Assembly (NCBI GenBank): GCA_963678705.1
Contig: OY783216.1
Location: 8,804,001-8,868,000 of the forward strand
Reading direction: 5' to 3'
Length of the DNA stretch: 64,000 nucleotides
From: Panorpa germanica
Taxonomy: Eukaryota > Arthropoda > Insecta > Mecoptera > Panorpidae
Translations under genes and position numbers: made by a program
Notes under the pieces: model-generated
Seen by the model: the letters and a program-made list of their open reading frames with translations, nothing else
Databases searched by the model: none
What the model was told of the DNA's origin: nothing
Shown: one piece after another, positions 24,948 through 38,559 of the stretch
How the letters are laid out: each line of letters starts with the position of its first letter
Numbering within the stretch: position 1 is the stretch's first letter

Positions 24948-25446
24948 TTGACTACTGATCAGGCGTCAAAAGTGAGTAAGTGTAGGTAACTGTTGATGAA
25001 AATATAAATTTAAAATAAACAATGTATAGTTTTTAATTTATAACTCTCTAAACACTTTATTAATAAGGTTCCTTATGTAATAATAATATATATATATATA
25101 TATATATATTTTTTATTTTTTTATTTAACGTCGGCCTATTTCCGATGCTGAGTCTTATCACCGACGACCTCCTTCAATGTTGGCAGTATTTATAGTGTCG
25201 TGGCCTCATATATGTGGGCTACACCACTGCCTAATAACTGTACGATTATGTATGACCATAATCAATATAAGTTCATAATAACCAAACCCAGAAAATATAT
25301 ATCTGGTCCGGGGATCGAACCCGAAGACACAGCAGTCGGCGTCAAGCATCAATGCTCTCGCCCACTGTGTCGTCTTAATAATATATTATATTCTTTAAAA
25401 CAGTGAGGAGTTGAATGTATTGACTACTGATCAGGCGTCGAAAGTG
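24948..25446. repeat. 27-bp direct repeats flanking a SINE-containing segment
   Basis: TTGACTACTGATCAGGCGTC followed by [A/G]AAAGTG occurs at 24948-24974 and 25420-25446, one mismatch in 27 bp. Weaker similarity extends leftward (TTAAAACAGT, TGAGG). The repeats bracket about 445 bp that include a TA run, a T-rich tract and a B-box-bearing SINE-like piece. They are too long for a usual target-site duplication. Confidence 0.6.
25110..25386 (-). mobile_element. tRNA-derived SINE-like element
   Basis: Read on the minus strand it starts near 25386, carries a perfect Pol III B box GGTTCGATCCC (25311-25321) preceded by a weak A box (GGGCGAGAGC), and ends in an A-rich tail (T-rich at 25110-25130 on the plus strand) running into TA repeats. 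This head-to-tail layout is that of a tRNA-derived SINE. Family not identified. Confidence 0.5.
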
Positions 25447-26169
25447 TGCAACAAATAATCTTAAAAAGCGGTATACAACTTATTAAAAACTGTTTGGAGG
25501 TCCTGATAGTCAACTTTAGCCAGTTTTATAGAAATTAAAACATTGTTCATTAGAATATAGAAATTAGAAATAAAGAAATACATAGTACATAATTTTAAAA
25601 CATTTTTTATTATTCATATGAAAAATTACTATATTTTTGTGTACAATATTCTCATTTATTATTTTATAATAACTAACAAATAATCTTTAGTTTTATTATA
25701 AATGGAATAAATAACAATTATCAAAGTAATTAAGTACAAGGGTTTACTAAATCTAGCTTCCTATAAAAGTATTTTTTTTTTAATAATTTATTTATTATAA
25801 CAAGAAAATAGGAATTCTACAGGAATGACACCTTATTCTATTAAAAAAAATAACATATTACTGTCGGGTTTAAACAAAATATTTGTAATTATAAATAATT
25901 TTCTAAATATTTATATTTAATTGTTCGTCGTACAATTTGTAAGCAGTTTAATTTTTATTTAAGTTTTACTCTGCACTCAGAATTAGAACGTACATTTGAT
26001 ATTTGCAATATATACAATTTATCGATGACATTTTTACTTTATAGAATTGATTTTTGGAAAATATAAATATAGTCAACGATATCAGTCATCAAAGGTTACA
26101 TTTTGAGTAGGCAGCAATTTTTTTAATCATGTTCAATCTTGGAAATAATGGTGTAATTAATTTATTTTG

Positions 26170-26457
26170 TTTATCTTTAAAACTATAACCCCCACAAAAA
26201 TTTTGTTATGTAGTTTTTTGCACATAATAATATTATCTACAACTTCTTTTAATAACTTTTTGCTGTATTTTTTAAAATGTCAAAGTTATAAACAAAATAA
26301 ATTACACATATAAAACGTTCAAGATTTATTTTTGCTTATAACTTTGTTATTATGAAAGCTACAACAAAAAGTTATTAGAAGAAGTTGTAGATAATATTAT
26401 TATCTTTAAGAAAGCACTTTACAATATTTTTGTGAGTGTTATAGTTTTAAAGATAAA
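26170..26457. repeat. large imperfect fold-back (about 132-bp arms)
   Basis: The left arm at 26170-26301 begins TTTATCTTTAAAACTATAAC; the right arm at 26325-26457 is its imperfect inverse, with shared cores such as AATATTATCTACAACTTCTT. Only about 23 bp separate the arms. It resembles a fold-back or hairpin MITE and would form a long dsRNA if transcribed. Confidence 0.8.
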
Positions 26458-26552
26458 TAAAAGGAACTGGTTACATGCTTATTTTATGATGAAAGGCAAA
26501 TGGGATGTCCTACCACATAATCTGAAAATTTAAATTAAAATCTAGGTGAAAT

Positions 26553-26692
26553 CATATTAAAACATAATATTTATATATATACATAAATATATATTAATAT
26601 TGTAGTTTTATTTTGTGTTATGCTTTGTATCACTGTGTATACAATTATTTGCATTTGTTTAGTACTATACAAAAATATTATGTTTTAATATG
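26553..26692. repeat. 140-bp element with perfect 20-bp terminal inverted repeats
   Basis: CATATTAAAACATAATATTT at 26553-26572 is exactly inverted at 26673-26692. The interior is AT-rich and non-coding. Weak inverse similarity extends a few bases outward (GTGA). It fits a very short MITE, although AT-rich inverted repeats can arise by chance. Confidence 0.6.
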
Positions 26693-27429
26693 TGGTATCA
26701 CTGAACAGCACTGAACTTTAGCTCGGTGCACTCCCTTCACCCTTCATTCCCTTGATGAAATTGATAAATAATTGCTGCATACCCAAAATACATCGTTTGC
26801 TTTATAACAACAATGAACTTCTCTGGCTAATATTAAAAAAAATATGAAACTGACAAATTTAAATCTTTCAAAATTTCAATCTATTCAAAAGACAAATAAT
26901 AAATATTATTACTAAGCGTAGAAAGAAACTTAAATGAAAATACTACTTCATACAGTCTGTACGAAGGTGCCGTAATATAATTATAACTTATACTATTTAC
27001 AAAAAGTTCATTTTCATTGCACATTCTCGGCCACTTTAAGTAGAATTAAATTATCTCAAAAATAAAAAAAAGAATAAGTACATATATATATGACTAGTAG
27101 CAATTTAAAAAGAAAGTATAACACAAAAATAATGAAATTAAAATTAATTTTAAACAATTTGTAGTTTAAAATGTTTAAGCATATGTGAAAGACTAGTGAC
27201 ACTCTGTCCATTAAAAAGAAATAGTAACAATAAAAGAAAACATCTAAATAAATATAATTGTTGGGTTAAGTTTTATAGAATATTTGACATTTGGATTGTC
27301 AATATTATTGACGGTATTGTACTGATTTGAAACTGATGGTTTTGTCAATAAAGAAGCAAATAGCTGTTTCCAAATTGTTTGTAGTACACTTATACAGTTT
27401 TTAAGTGATTTAGCGGGTATTTAAGTGTA

Positions 27430-27479
27430 TTGCGTTATAAGTGATAACGCAATTAAATGATACAGATGCATTTAATTGC
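27430..27479. repeat. two overlapping palindromes
   Basis: TTGCGTTAT (27430-27438) pairs with ATAACGCAA (444-452 of the same kilobase, i.e. 27444-27452), and GCAATTAAATG (27449-27459) pairs with CATTTAATTGC (27469-27479). The two stems share four bases, so only one can form fully at a time. Confidence 0.65.
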
Positions 27480-28230
27480 AAAAGGTTGTTCCGATAACAA
27501 AATCACTTTCAATGACAGTCTCTGGTTAATACAACGTCAATACCGTTAGATAAGGCACCTTACTAATCGTAAGAAAAATAAACTTACAAAAAATAAATGT
27601 ATACATAAAATACAGACGTTACAAAAGCATATAAAAAATACAATAAAATATAAAACTAGATTTGGTCCTATTAACTAGATAACTAAATAATTTATATATA
27701 TGTTATATGTCACTTACATTTAAGTGTTATATAAAATAATATTATGTATATATTTTAATGATTGGTTCATAGCTGTAGGATTGATTTTAAAATGTATTTA
27801 CAGTTAAATGTAAAAATAATAATTAAATATTTAAGCATTATATTAACAATATCTAATTACTAAAGCAAATTTCATTTAGAAATTATGAATATACAAATGT
27901 TTAAAGTTAAATCACATATTTACAATAAGGCACTATTATCATTTGGCACTTCAAGAATTCATTGTTTGATTATATATTTAGAACTATTGGTCCCTTTTTC
28001 ACCAAAAATAAAGGATGTTATATTCTCTCTAAATGGAATTACATTTCTAATTGTAATAATAAAAGCAAAATAATACAGAAGTTAAAAGAATCTATATTAG
28101 TACCTACTATATTATTTATCTACTCGAATTCGTATTGAGTTCGTAATGAAATCGAAGAACGAACTGAAGTTGAAATTCATTTACTGAAAGTCTTTTAACT
28201 CTTAAATAAAAGGCAGAATTGTACAAAATA

Positions 28231-31200
28231 TTAAACCGCAATGGCCATTCCAATTTGGTAAGTAGTTGATCTGTCAGTTTTATTAAAATTATGCAATTTT
28301 TGCTCCACAGAACTATGGTATATTTTATTAGCACTAGGAGAAAAATCCATGGGTTGTTCTTGATTAAATTCCCCGCCATTACTATTGTAAATAACTGGTG
28401 TGAATCCTGTATAAACTTGTCGTTCTGGATTGGGAGAAATAACGCTTGTCCGATGGTAATATTGTACATCATAACTAGGAGTTTGTACAATTACATTTTC
28501 AGAAGGTCTTGTTGTTTGATGTGACATATTTAAAACATAATCTTGATTCATTGTGGATCTTGGATAGTCAGGACTTGAACCTGGTCTGTCTGGTGATTTT
28601 ATTACACTGCTAAATCCATCCATTCGAGATTGATGAGCAAAATGATAATCCATTGATTTTATATCTGGGGTGCTTTCTCTAGATAACTGTTTACCGTGAA
28701 TTCTCATGCAGGATGACTCCTCATGTTTGTAGAGATAAGATTTAAGAGCAAAAGCTTTACCACAGCGTCCACATACGTGGGGTTTTGTGTTTGAGTGAGT
28801 TTGAACATGAGCTCGAAGATTTGATTTGTCGGCGAAGGCCTTAGAACATATATTACACTTGAAAGGTTTCTCTCCTGAAAATGAAACAGAAATACAATTG
28901 TAGTTTACCGTGAAAATATGTTTATTTATTAAAGATAGAATTCATTATCAAAGTTACCCACCAGTATGTGTTCTTATGTGTCCCTGTAATAACCACGGTC
29001 TGGAAAAACATTTTCCGCAGTATTGACATTTGCAGCCCTGATTGTGCGTTCGAACGTGCATGGAAAATGCCGGCATTGAAACGTAAACCTTATCACAATG
29101 TGGACATCTTCTAGCTTTCTTATCCGCCAAAGATCTATGTGTCTGCCTGTGTCTAGCAAGGTTTGAAGATGTGCTATATTTTTTTCCACAATCTGGACAT
29201 TCGTGTTGGTCGTCACTAGTAGATGTCACTTCTGGTGATTTCGATAGTTCAACTTTTTGAATTACGGTTTTAGTAGCTGCTTCAGTCATTTCACGACGGT
29301 GTTTATTTTTGCGAGCGATTTTATCGAATATTTTGTGTGAATAACTATAAACAATATCATCTTCTTTGTTTCCTTCTTTATTTGTTGTTGTTGGCGAGGA
29401 TAATGACTGCTGTTTTGTTTTTAGATGTTCAATTTGATTTGCGGCGGCTGCAACTTCGGCTAATTTTGCGAGGTTATAGAATTCGTCTGAACATTCCGAA
29501 GATACTTCATCTGTGTCTGTGGAGGACATTCTGAGGTGACTCAAATGCGTTTTCGCGGGAAATCTCTCATTATATGTCGTATCTGAACTTGACGAGTTAT
29601 ATTCTGCAAAAAATAAATAAAAATCTTATTGTAAACAATTATTACAACCTAAACATCAGCGCCTTAAAGAATTTCGCTTTAGGTTCTATTAGATCGATCA
29701 CAGACTATGACAATGATTGATTAATGGGCATATATAGAAAATCGTGTTGCCACGTGGCGACAAATACCGTTTGTGAATGATATTAATTTGTTTGTTAATA
29801 TTAGCAAATAAGAGCTTAATCTTAAGTTGCATTTCCACTACAATTTCATTTGCTAAGTTACAAAACAAAGCTCTTAATTTATTATAACGTTGAAACGAAA
29901 ACACGTGGTTTACTAGGAAACTTATTACATCAACAACAATTAGCTTAATTAACAATTTATAGGCATCTGTTAGCCTGTAAAGTGATTATGTTTCTTGTTT
30001 TATTAGCACGTTATTAATTATTCTTATTAAAATATTATGAGAATACAGGATTTATTTTGGCAGAAGATGGCGGTTTGCCAAAATATCTCTAATGACGTTT
30101 CATAGATTCAGTCGACACCAGTTCATTATATACGAAGTACAAGTGAGTGAACGAGGAGAATATTTGGACGTGGACTTAAGTGCGTTGATATTCGTAGCCA
30201 AACAGAAATAGCATCAACAAGTTGGTTCATGTATTGTCATCATATAGATATAGCTTACATGAATTTCGTTTACTTTTAGAAATAAAAATATAGTAAGTTT
30301 TAGTTTAGTACGCCATGTTCTTCTAAATCTAAGCACACGCCGCAAACATTGATTGACAACGTATTGCCGACGTATACGTTATATCTAGAGATATATCATC
30401 TTATTAATAACTATGACAGCGGGAGTAGTTACAAAAACATTCGCCGATGATAATGCAGTATAACCGTGGACACAAATTAAATAGAAGCTTCTGTTAAGCT
30501 ATAGAGAAGCTCTAGACAACATAACACACTGTCCAGTAAACAATTTGGTAAAGTTTCCTGTTTTGTGATGTTTCTGTCACTATTGCACTTCAATTATAGT
30601 TCGCATCAACTTTACTTCATTCGTATTCCGATAGGTGGTGTGGTTTTGCCATTAGCAGCCGATTAAATAGACACTTCATATGAACACCTGTAAGGAACTG
30701 AACTGTAAATGAACTCTTTCATGACAAAAAGTCATGACGCATCTTCAATAAGATGGCAAAGTGCCTCTAAAATATTTACTGGTTGGCGTTATAAGGCAAA
30801 TGAAATTAAATCTATCAAGTAACGTTTAGCACTAAATGAGATACTTAGTCCCCATCAGTAAAATTAAATCGCGTCGAAATACCACAATCAAATGAAGCAA
30901 CATATCTGGAAAGATACCTGCATAGGTGTCTCACGTGTAGAAAATTATACTTACAAAACGAAAGGCCTTAGGTTTTCAACAGCGTAAACGGCACTAGCCA
31001 ATGAACAAGAACCTTCAATTATCGATAGAAGAGAAACCATTATTACAAATGCTGAAACTATTTCACCTTTTAGAATTTGAGCGAGGATTCGAGCGAAGTT
31101 GTATAAAATGTATCCTTATGTTTAAAATAGTAAAATTTACATCTAACGGCGGGGGTTGATTTTGTTAAATAAGGGTGTTAAAGCGGGACGGGCTACAATT

Positions 31201-34200
31201 TATTCAATACTAATATTTGTTAAAAATAGAATAAAGCAATCTGATAATTTCCAATCAATTAAAACAGTTTGTGCTAATGATAATGTAATGCATTAGCAAA
31301 GTATCTTATCTATTTAAAAGTTAACCTCACTTTTAACTTAGTACGATCGCTCATTGCACTTATGCGTTGACAACTTGGTTTAATTAACAGGGCTACCAAC
31401 AATTTATGAGCTAATTTTTTTTTTTTAAATGTTGCCAAGCCCTATAAAATTTTATTAGCTAGTGAACAGTAGTTAACAGAATTGGCAACATTCATAAACC
31501 AAAAAACCCATTAGATGAATGCCAATATAATAAAGTGCAATTCATATATATCGCAATGATCACCAAATAATGCTATAATACTGTATATTTAAATTATGAA
31601 TAGGAAGGAGAAGCATTATGAAATTAGCGACCAATAGGAAATGCTCATTACAAGTGCCAAAATAACTTATTTACTTTGGTTTGAGTGTTTCAATGATTTG
31701 CGTAAATATTAAAAACCCACTAGTTGACGTTGCAGATTCCTGATTATTTTTTAATTTTCTATAAAAGCCACGTGGTAGAAAATTGCTGTAAATAACATTA
31801 CACACGTTAAACATATAAGGTCTTTCAACAAGGCAGTGATTCTAAAACAAAAGAAACACTCAATATTTTCGTTAATATTGGTGATATTTTTATATTTAAT
31901 CCAAAGTGCAAACTTTGAGGTTAGTTATGGAACACAATATCTGCATTGCCCAATCACGTTGCTTCGAAGAGCAAAAGAAAATCAGTGATGAGTCCAATCA
32001 GGGTCCAAAACCAATAAATCGCTAGTAGCTTAAGTTTGAATATAATAAATCTTGTTGTTTTCTTTGAAGCTGCTCAACCTCAGCAATATGCATAAATAGT
32101 GAATCATTAATCTAACGTGGTCAGGTGTCCAACCGTTCCGTCATTGAACGTCGCTAAGTAATATGGCATGCTACCAAAAATGCGGCCTTTATCTTAAAAT
32201 GAAATAACCACTAAAACCACCATGGTTCACCGAGACATAAATAATTAATATGCCATCGGTGAAGTACAAATATATAATTGATATAAAATATTTGACAACA
32301 AAATAGTCTCTTAAAAGGATTAAACAGACAATGGGATTATTACTACTTTGTTTTTAAACGTCCTGCACAAATCGTATAGGCGCATGCAGCACGTGTTTCA
32401 GATCTCTGACTACCAGGAGCCTCTGAAAATATATTTTAAAGATACCCCCAAACAAAAAGGTCCTAGAACTGGCATTAAAAATAAATTGCTTTCTATGTCC
32501 CGCAAAAAAGTCTAACCCGTTTTAAAGAACATGAGATCAGTTTTGATTCATTCTGACGTGAAATTCTTTACTTTGGATATTAGTATACATTTCTCCGTTA
32601 GTTATTTTAGTGTAGCGAAATATTTTTCAAAGTTGTATTACGTATGACCCCAATAAATTTGTAGCCGTTACTTGTTGACCGTTGACGTATGATGGATGTT
32701 TCAATACGAGGCCGGGTTACCTGAATTGTGAATAGCGATGATATAAATAATTGCCCTCAATACATTAGTGCCCCAGCTAATGACAAATTGATCTGATTTG
32801 GGATTCCTCCATTATTAGCACTACTTATTTTTGTCAGAATTCTCATTTTGCTAAAATGTATGAGAATAATAATCTATGACTCGGTGTTTTTGACCTGAAT
32901 TAATTTTAGAATATTTATACTTTTTAAAATGTTTACAAAGTCGAAAAAATATCACCAGATTTTTCTAGAATTTTTTTTTGGAATACTGAAATATGTATGT
33001 GCTTCATCTGAAGACTTTTAATTTATGTTTTTATCTTAAGGTGTATGTTTTAGTCACAGAACAGTCGTTTTTTTTCAGATAGAAAATGTAACGCAATGTA
33101 ACGATTTAATTAGCTTGTAGTACGCCAGCAAGTGTAAACCTTACACTGCAATAATAATTTCTATATGAAAAGTAGAAATTAACCTTGCAATTGGCGTATG
33201 GCTATAAATTAGGAGAAATGTAATTAATAGCATTAAAAGTATAGCGCACATATTCGAGGCATCAACGATACTGAAACTGCCAATATTATTTGTAGAGAGA
33301 CATGTTCTACAAGTGTACAAGTTTATTATTACGATTTGGTGTAAAGTAATTATTTAAAAAATTACAAATTTCAAGTAATAAAATATAATTTTATAAACGT
33401 TACTTTTGAACTTATTTCAATATATTTTTTACGAGTTATTTATTATTTTAAGTGTTTTTAAAATTTCATAATTTCAAAACAAAACTTCTAAAAATCTTTC
33501 AAAAATAAATAATAATTTTTTTTATAGGTTAACAACTTCTTTTTATGTGCTGATAGTTTTTTAACTTTAAATTTAACCTCAAATGTTTATAATAATTTAG
33601 ATGGTTTTGTGTATGTTAGTTTAACGTATACAAACAGAAAATTAAATTGTTATTACATTTGTTGATTCATTTATTTCGGTATCATTTGATTTGTTTTCTT
33701 ATGTAATTAATAGAATTGTCTACGTCGTTTACTTATGCGTACTTAAACTATATAATTTGATAAGTAAAGGATCTTGAGCTATTTGCGCAACCCTCCTGTC
33801 TAATACTATAAAATATTACATGATTAAAACAAGACAAGAAGAATAATCTATCGAGTTGACTTATTTGCAAAGTTGTTGATATTGATATTGACAAAGATTT
33901 TTATGAAATATCACTTCTTACGTTTGTAGTTATACAAGTAGTAGCCTATGAATTGTGGCTTCAAAAATAAGAAATACAATAAAGAATAGGTAAACATTAC
34001 AAACATTAAAGATTAGATAACAATACAATTAATTTTTGAGGTTATAATTTGATGTTCTCATTACAATAAGAAATTCAATCAAATCAATAATAAAATCAAA
34101 ATGGCAGGCTAATTCATTAATTACTGCAGGTATCACAAAGGTAGCTACAAATTTATAAACTATATAAACAGCAATAGAGAGAAATAATCGTAACTCGTCG

Positions 34201-34652
34201 ATGTTTAAACGTCAAACCTAACCTAAATAAGAATACATGTTACAATGCTATTACAGTAAACATTCTTATTGAGAAAATTGTCTTGAAGTTGAAGCTGATT
34301 CCAAGTTCCACGAAAATATTAAGCAAAAAGTAAAACAGTGTTTCTTTTCAATTCTGTAAAAAATTGTATAAACAATTTATGAATTTTCTTCGAAAATGTG
34401 AACTTACTTAGAACGTTGAAAACAACAAGATGTAATTGAAAAATGTACAAGAAATTGAAGGAAATTGAATGCAAAAGAACAAATGTATTTACAGATATTA
34501 AAGAATACCTGTTAACATGAAGAAAATCAGCCCAAAATAATTTTTAAAGCTTCATAAACTCAGACTTTTAATTATGATAAAGTTAACTGACCTGCCGATG
34601 TGATTGCTGCTCTATCTTTGTAGCTCTTCGCAATTAGAAAAGCTCGAGGCAT
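28231..34652 (-). CDS. scrt: Scratch, Snail-superfamily zinc-finger repressor
   Basis: Three exons on the minus strand: 34592-34652, 28962-29603 and 28231-28874, 448 residues, phases closing. Exon 1 starts MPRAFLIAKSYKDR, a SNAG repression motif, which fixes the start codon. Exon 2 holds Ser/Thr/Glu-rich sequence and fingers 1-3: CPDCGKKYSTSSNLARH, CPHCDKVYVSMPAFSMH and CQYCGKCFSRPWLLQGH. Exon 3 has finger 4 (CNICSKAFADKSNLRAH) and finger 5 (CGRCGKAFALKSYLYKH, with a terminal Cys ligand), then a Ser/Pro-rich tail. The donor is read as ACTG|gtgggt, which restores the TGEKPF linker between fingers 3 and 4. Finger order and the YVSMPAFSMHVRTHNQGC segment are diagnostic of Scratch rather than Snail/Escargot. 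Scratch proteins are E-box-binding neural repressors in other animals; the same role is inferred. Confidence 0.95.
30533..30782 (+). mobile_element. MITE C, complete 250-bp copy in scrt intron 1
   Basis: Starts CCAGTAAACAATTTGG and ends AAAATATTTACTGG, imperfect terminal inverted repeats related to those of MITE B, but with a different interior. Further pieces of the same interior lie at 1680-1781 and 46241-46454. Non-coding. It occupies the 5-kb intron (29604-34591) that separates the SNAG exon from the zinc-finger exons; the rest of that intron shows nothing I can identify. Confidence 0.8.
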
Positions 34653-35616
34653 CTCTGCAGAGAAGAGTTTCACGCCACAAATAAAATTTATGCAAAAGCA
34701 CCAAAAAGTTTTCAATAAAATCACAATTATTTAAAAAGTCACTTGTAATTCTACAACATATTTCACAAATTATGGTAATTCTTGCAGTCACGTTGAATGT
34801 TTTTGTTGTATTTTAAGGTGGAGGGGATAAATAGGGGATGTTTATTTAAACATCCAAGCTTAAAGCACATGCTCAGTTGGCCACTGCTTCGTTCAGACTA
34901 AATCTTCTAAGTTTTTCACTGAGATTTTATGCTTTTTGTGCTCTATGGTCCTGATGTTTGAATGTGTAAATATTTGTATGTGTGTGTGTGATGTTTTCGT
35001 GGTCCTTCGAGCACGGGGCGCGTGCCACTATGCACACACATGTTAAATTTGTTCATGCCGCTGCCCATGTGTTGGTTTAAGGCGAATTCATGATGTAACC
35101 AAAAATAGATCATGTAGATTAGTTGTTCGAAGTATAAGGAAGATTTTAATATGAAACGATCCATGTTATTGCTTTAAGTGAAATTTTTATTTTAAGAGGG
35201 TAACCCATCGCGAGATTTTCATAAAAATGAATCTTTCTTTGCTTAGATTTATTAATTATGCTTTTAAGTATATTTTAAAAGTTAACCCACACTAATATTC
35301 CGAATAATGCTTGAGTTATATCAGTTTGAATTACACGCGGCTGTATATATACATCTAAAATACTTTTTCGTCTTTTGCGTTTACCTCAAACCTACTTTTT
35401 TGAACTGGCTGACACGGTATCTCAAGAAAGTCGCATCTGTTTATAATAAAAATTACATCATATCTTATATATGAGTATAGGAATCAACACGTGCTAAAAA
35501 ATTGTATAGGTTCTTTCAGTTAAATGTCAGTAATTATATAACATTTATTTATTAATAATCAATTCCAATCCAATATGCATATTCCCATATCGAAACTCTA
35601 ATGCCGGTAGTTCACC

Positions 35617-35868
35617 CTCTGCGAGACATTTGTCAAAACATTAGCCGAAATACCGAGAATGAACATGGCTTTCTTTTCCTTCGACTTGTGTCAAATGATC
35701 GCTCATTGACCGAGGCAAGCCAACACGAGGCGAGAGCTACTGTACACACTCTATCTCGGCGAGCCGAAGCAAGGCACCCGGGACCACGTGTGAAAGGCCA
35801 ATACGAAGCGAGAGCTACTGTACACACTCGATTTCGCCTATCTCGGCGAGAGTGAACATTACGTGTAC
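35617..35868 (+). repeat. GC-richer dispersed repeat, copy 1
   Basis: Contains GCGAGACATTTGTCAAAACA, GAGAATGAACATGGCT and two internal copies of GCGAGAGCTACTGTACACAC about 75 bp apart. A diverged copy lies inverted at 43896-44037. Open frames on both strands here (about 80 codons) reflect composition. Element type unknown. Confidence 0.6.
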
Positions 35869-36428
35869 AATGTCCCATGCTGAACTCTCAAGTCGAAGTC
35901 TTTTAGACACTTTTTAGGGTTGATGTACTGGCAGTATTCATAGAACCAAATAGCTAACAATATTTAATTAATTGTGTTGTAGTAAAATTACAAATGCGTT
36001 ATAATAGACCCTTAAATGAACATAAATATAAACCTAGATTCATATATACAAGTCTCGTATGCATAAGAATATAAATAAACCCCACAGGAGGATTGTAATT
36101 CGGTGGCAGTCTTCTAAGTAACTCCATAAATGAAAAGAATGAGATAGTATTATTTATTTATCAATGTGTTGAAATGAAACAGAAGAACTACAATCACAGT
36201 GAACGTGTGGTATGGTTGTAAAAAAATGTTAAGACGTCTCACTCTTACGTTGTGTAGTATGTATGTATGTTACACCCCACATGGTTGTGATGCTGGTGCT
36301 CCAATTGGACCTTTATTAGTGTGCTTATGTCTAACAATATTTACCGTACATTTAACAGTGGACCGAAATGGAAACCTTACAAGGTCCAATGTTTTAAATT
36401 AAAAATAATAAATAATAAAAAACTATAT

Positions 36429-36733
36429 AACCTCCAAAATATGACAATCTGTCAAAACGCAGAAGGATTTACTTTTAAAAAAAGTGTAGTCAGTTTTTGA
36501 AAAATATAGAGGAAAAAACTATTTCTATTACTAATTGTTATTAAAAATAGCAACTTTAATTATTTCACATACAATTTTGTCGAACTGTCAAAATTTATAT
36601 TATTAACGATGTATACGCCACCAATTAAATTAACTAAACTTAAATTAAAACACAAATGTGAAAAGGAATGCTTAAACGAGAACTTAAAATCTAGATTACA
36701 ATATTAAATAAAAACAGTAAATTAAATATTACA
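36429..36733 (+). repeat. dispersed repeat pair, longer copy
   Basis: Begins AACCTCCAAAATATGACAAT and ends in TAAATTAAATATTA. It matches 49846-50093 along its whole length except for a block of about 60 bp missing from the other copy. Shared core: AAAAGGAATGCTTAAACGAG. No coding capacity or terminal inverted repeats were seen, so the type is unknown. Confidence 0.7.
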
Positions 36734-38559
36734 TTAGTAATAATTAGTAATATATCAAAATTAATAATAAAATCACCTAATTCTTTACAATATTTATTGC
36801 AAGGATCGTTATAAAGGCCCTTGTTGACTCCCACATTTCTGTCCTAGTAGCGCTCTCTCTTCAGAGTATCTCTGTATGGGACATTTGTCATTTTAATTTG
36901 GCGTTGGAGATGCTCCCGCTGTACGATCTTTACGCCTGGTGTTGATGCTGGAGGGTCATGGCATGCCCTTTAACAGTCTACCACTGCGTCTAGCCGTAGT
37001 GGTAGGGTCCAGTAACCCTGGTAGCTACCCTACTGTGATATACCCGGTGTCAATGATGAAATACTACCCTTGAACTTAACCTATAATAACACTAATGGTG
37101 TTACATGTGATCCTTACAATTTTGTAGTATTTGGTTTTCGAGTTCAATATGCTTTCAATATTAATATAAGATTTTAATTAAACGCGCTGGTTTTGATGTA
37201 GGTTTGTGTTTTTAGTCAACAAAAGATTTTATTTTTATTCTTATAATTTTATTAATTACTTTAATTTCTGATTTGCGTACACGTGATTTTAACTCCGCTA
37301 AGGTTTATTTAAGAATGATGATAAGGCCCTCCGCACACGAGACGACTGGATTCAAACCTTAGCCCCGAATCAGCCCGAAGCAAATGTGATTACTAAAATG
37401 TGATAAAGTAGTCACAGAGTTCGAAGGTAAAATATTAGTAAAATGTGTTTAAAAAGAATAGTTATTTTTGATAGTTAATTTTAACTGTTACTTTGTTTTA
37501 CCAACATTACTGGTTGTGATTGAAAATTTTGATAAAAGAGTCGATATCCTATAATATTGCGACATATTAAAGAATGATATTTGAATCCTTGATAACGAAC
37601 TGTATCAAGAAATAGTGTAGTTTTATAGAAATTAAAGGGTAATTCTCACCTACCGAGTTTTAGATTTAATTTTATGTTTTAACCTTAATAGTAAGTTTCA
37701 GCTTGTGAAATATAGAGATATAAAAATGTATATTAAATAATTATTATCAAATAAATTATATTACTAACGTACCGCACTACTAGGTGGGACACTTTAAAAA
37801 TCATTTTCTATTTGCTTTCCTTTATATCAAATGTGTAAAACTCCTTGATCTAAAACTTCCAGAAGCGTTGCCACGTTTTACTATTCCTACATCGAACCTG
37901 AAACCTCGTTTACGTCTTAAAATACGATTTAACCACCTACTGACTTAATCAACGCGGTGGTTTTTTAAATGGAAAACAAGAGCTATCTTTAAACTGCTCT
38001 CTGGAGATAGACGAGCCGTAGCATGGGGTAGGTTTACTTTCTGAATGTCTGTAACGTTGTCATTCTGTACAACATGTCGTTTAGGGTATTTAAATATAGA
38101 GTAGTTCATCTAACAACCACGTGGTGTATGCCACAGAGAGCGCAGAGAGCGCTGACAGTAGCATTACTCTGAAGTCTGACAAGTGTGAGCTATTTTAGAA
38201 TATTACTTTGATACAAAAACAAATAGTCAATGCCACCACAAGCACTTTAAAAAGAATTCCAAAAAAATTATACCAATAGGAATATATGAAATGGTATTAA
38301 TGTAAAACAAAAAAGATAATATTACACCTTGTTTAGTTTTGAAGTTTGGGAAGCTACTGTCAATGTTTTGATACTTATAGAAACGTATAGCTGCTTTATA
38401 GAAGACAGGTTGGCTAATTCCATGGGTATTACTACAAAGAATGTGTGTTCAAAACAATATTATTGTTTTGCATTTATTAAGTGTACAAGATTCAAATTTC
38501 TAGCGTGCTACAAGCTAACTCATCAAGTTACATATTTAACTGGGTTTCTCTCTTCTTTC

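Larger units (their letters stand above)
22769..28230. other. intergenic region between BRICHOS gene and scrt
   Basis: Should contain the promoter of the BRICHOS gene (near 22770-22900, minus strand) and the scrt 3' UTR (just below 28231). Otherwise AT-rich non-coding DNA. Recognisable items are a SINE-like element at 25110-25386, a fold-back at 26170-26457, a short inverted-repeat element at 26553-26692 and paired palindromes at 27430-27479. No coding exon was found. Confidence 0.5.

Noticed and set aside
28954..28962. Donor reading GGTGG|gtaact at the end of scrt exon 2
   Set aside because: It gives the wrong frame for finger 4. The upstream donor ACTG|gtgggt restores the TGEKPF linker.
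35601..35878. 84-codon plus and 81-codon minus frames
   Set aside because: Both fall in a dispersed GC-richer repeat; the Arg-rich composition follows from its CGAG words.
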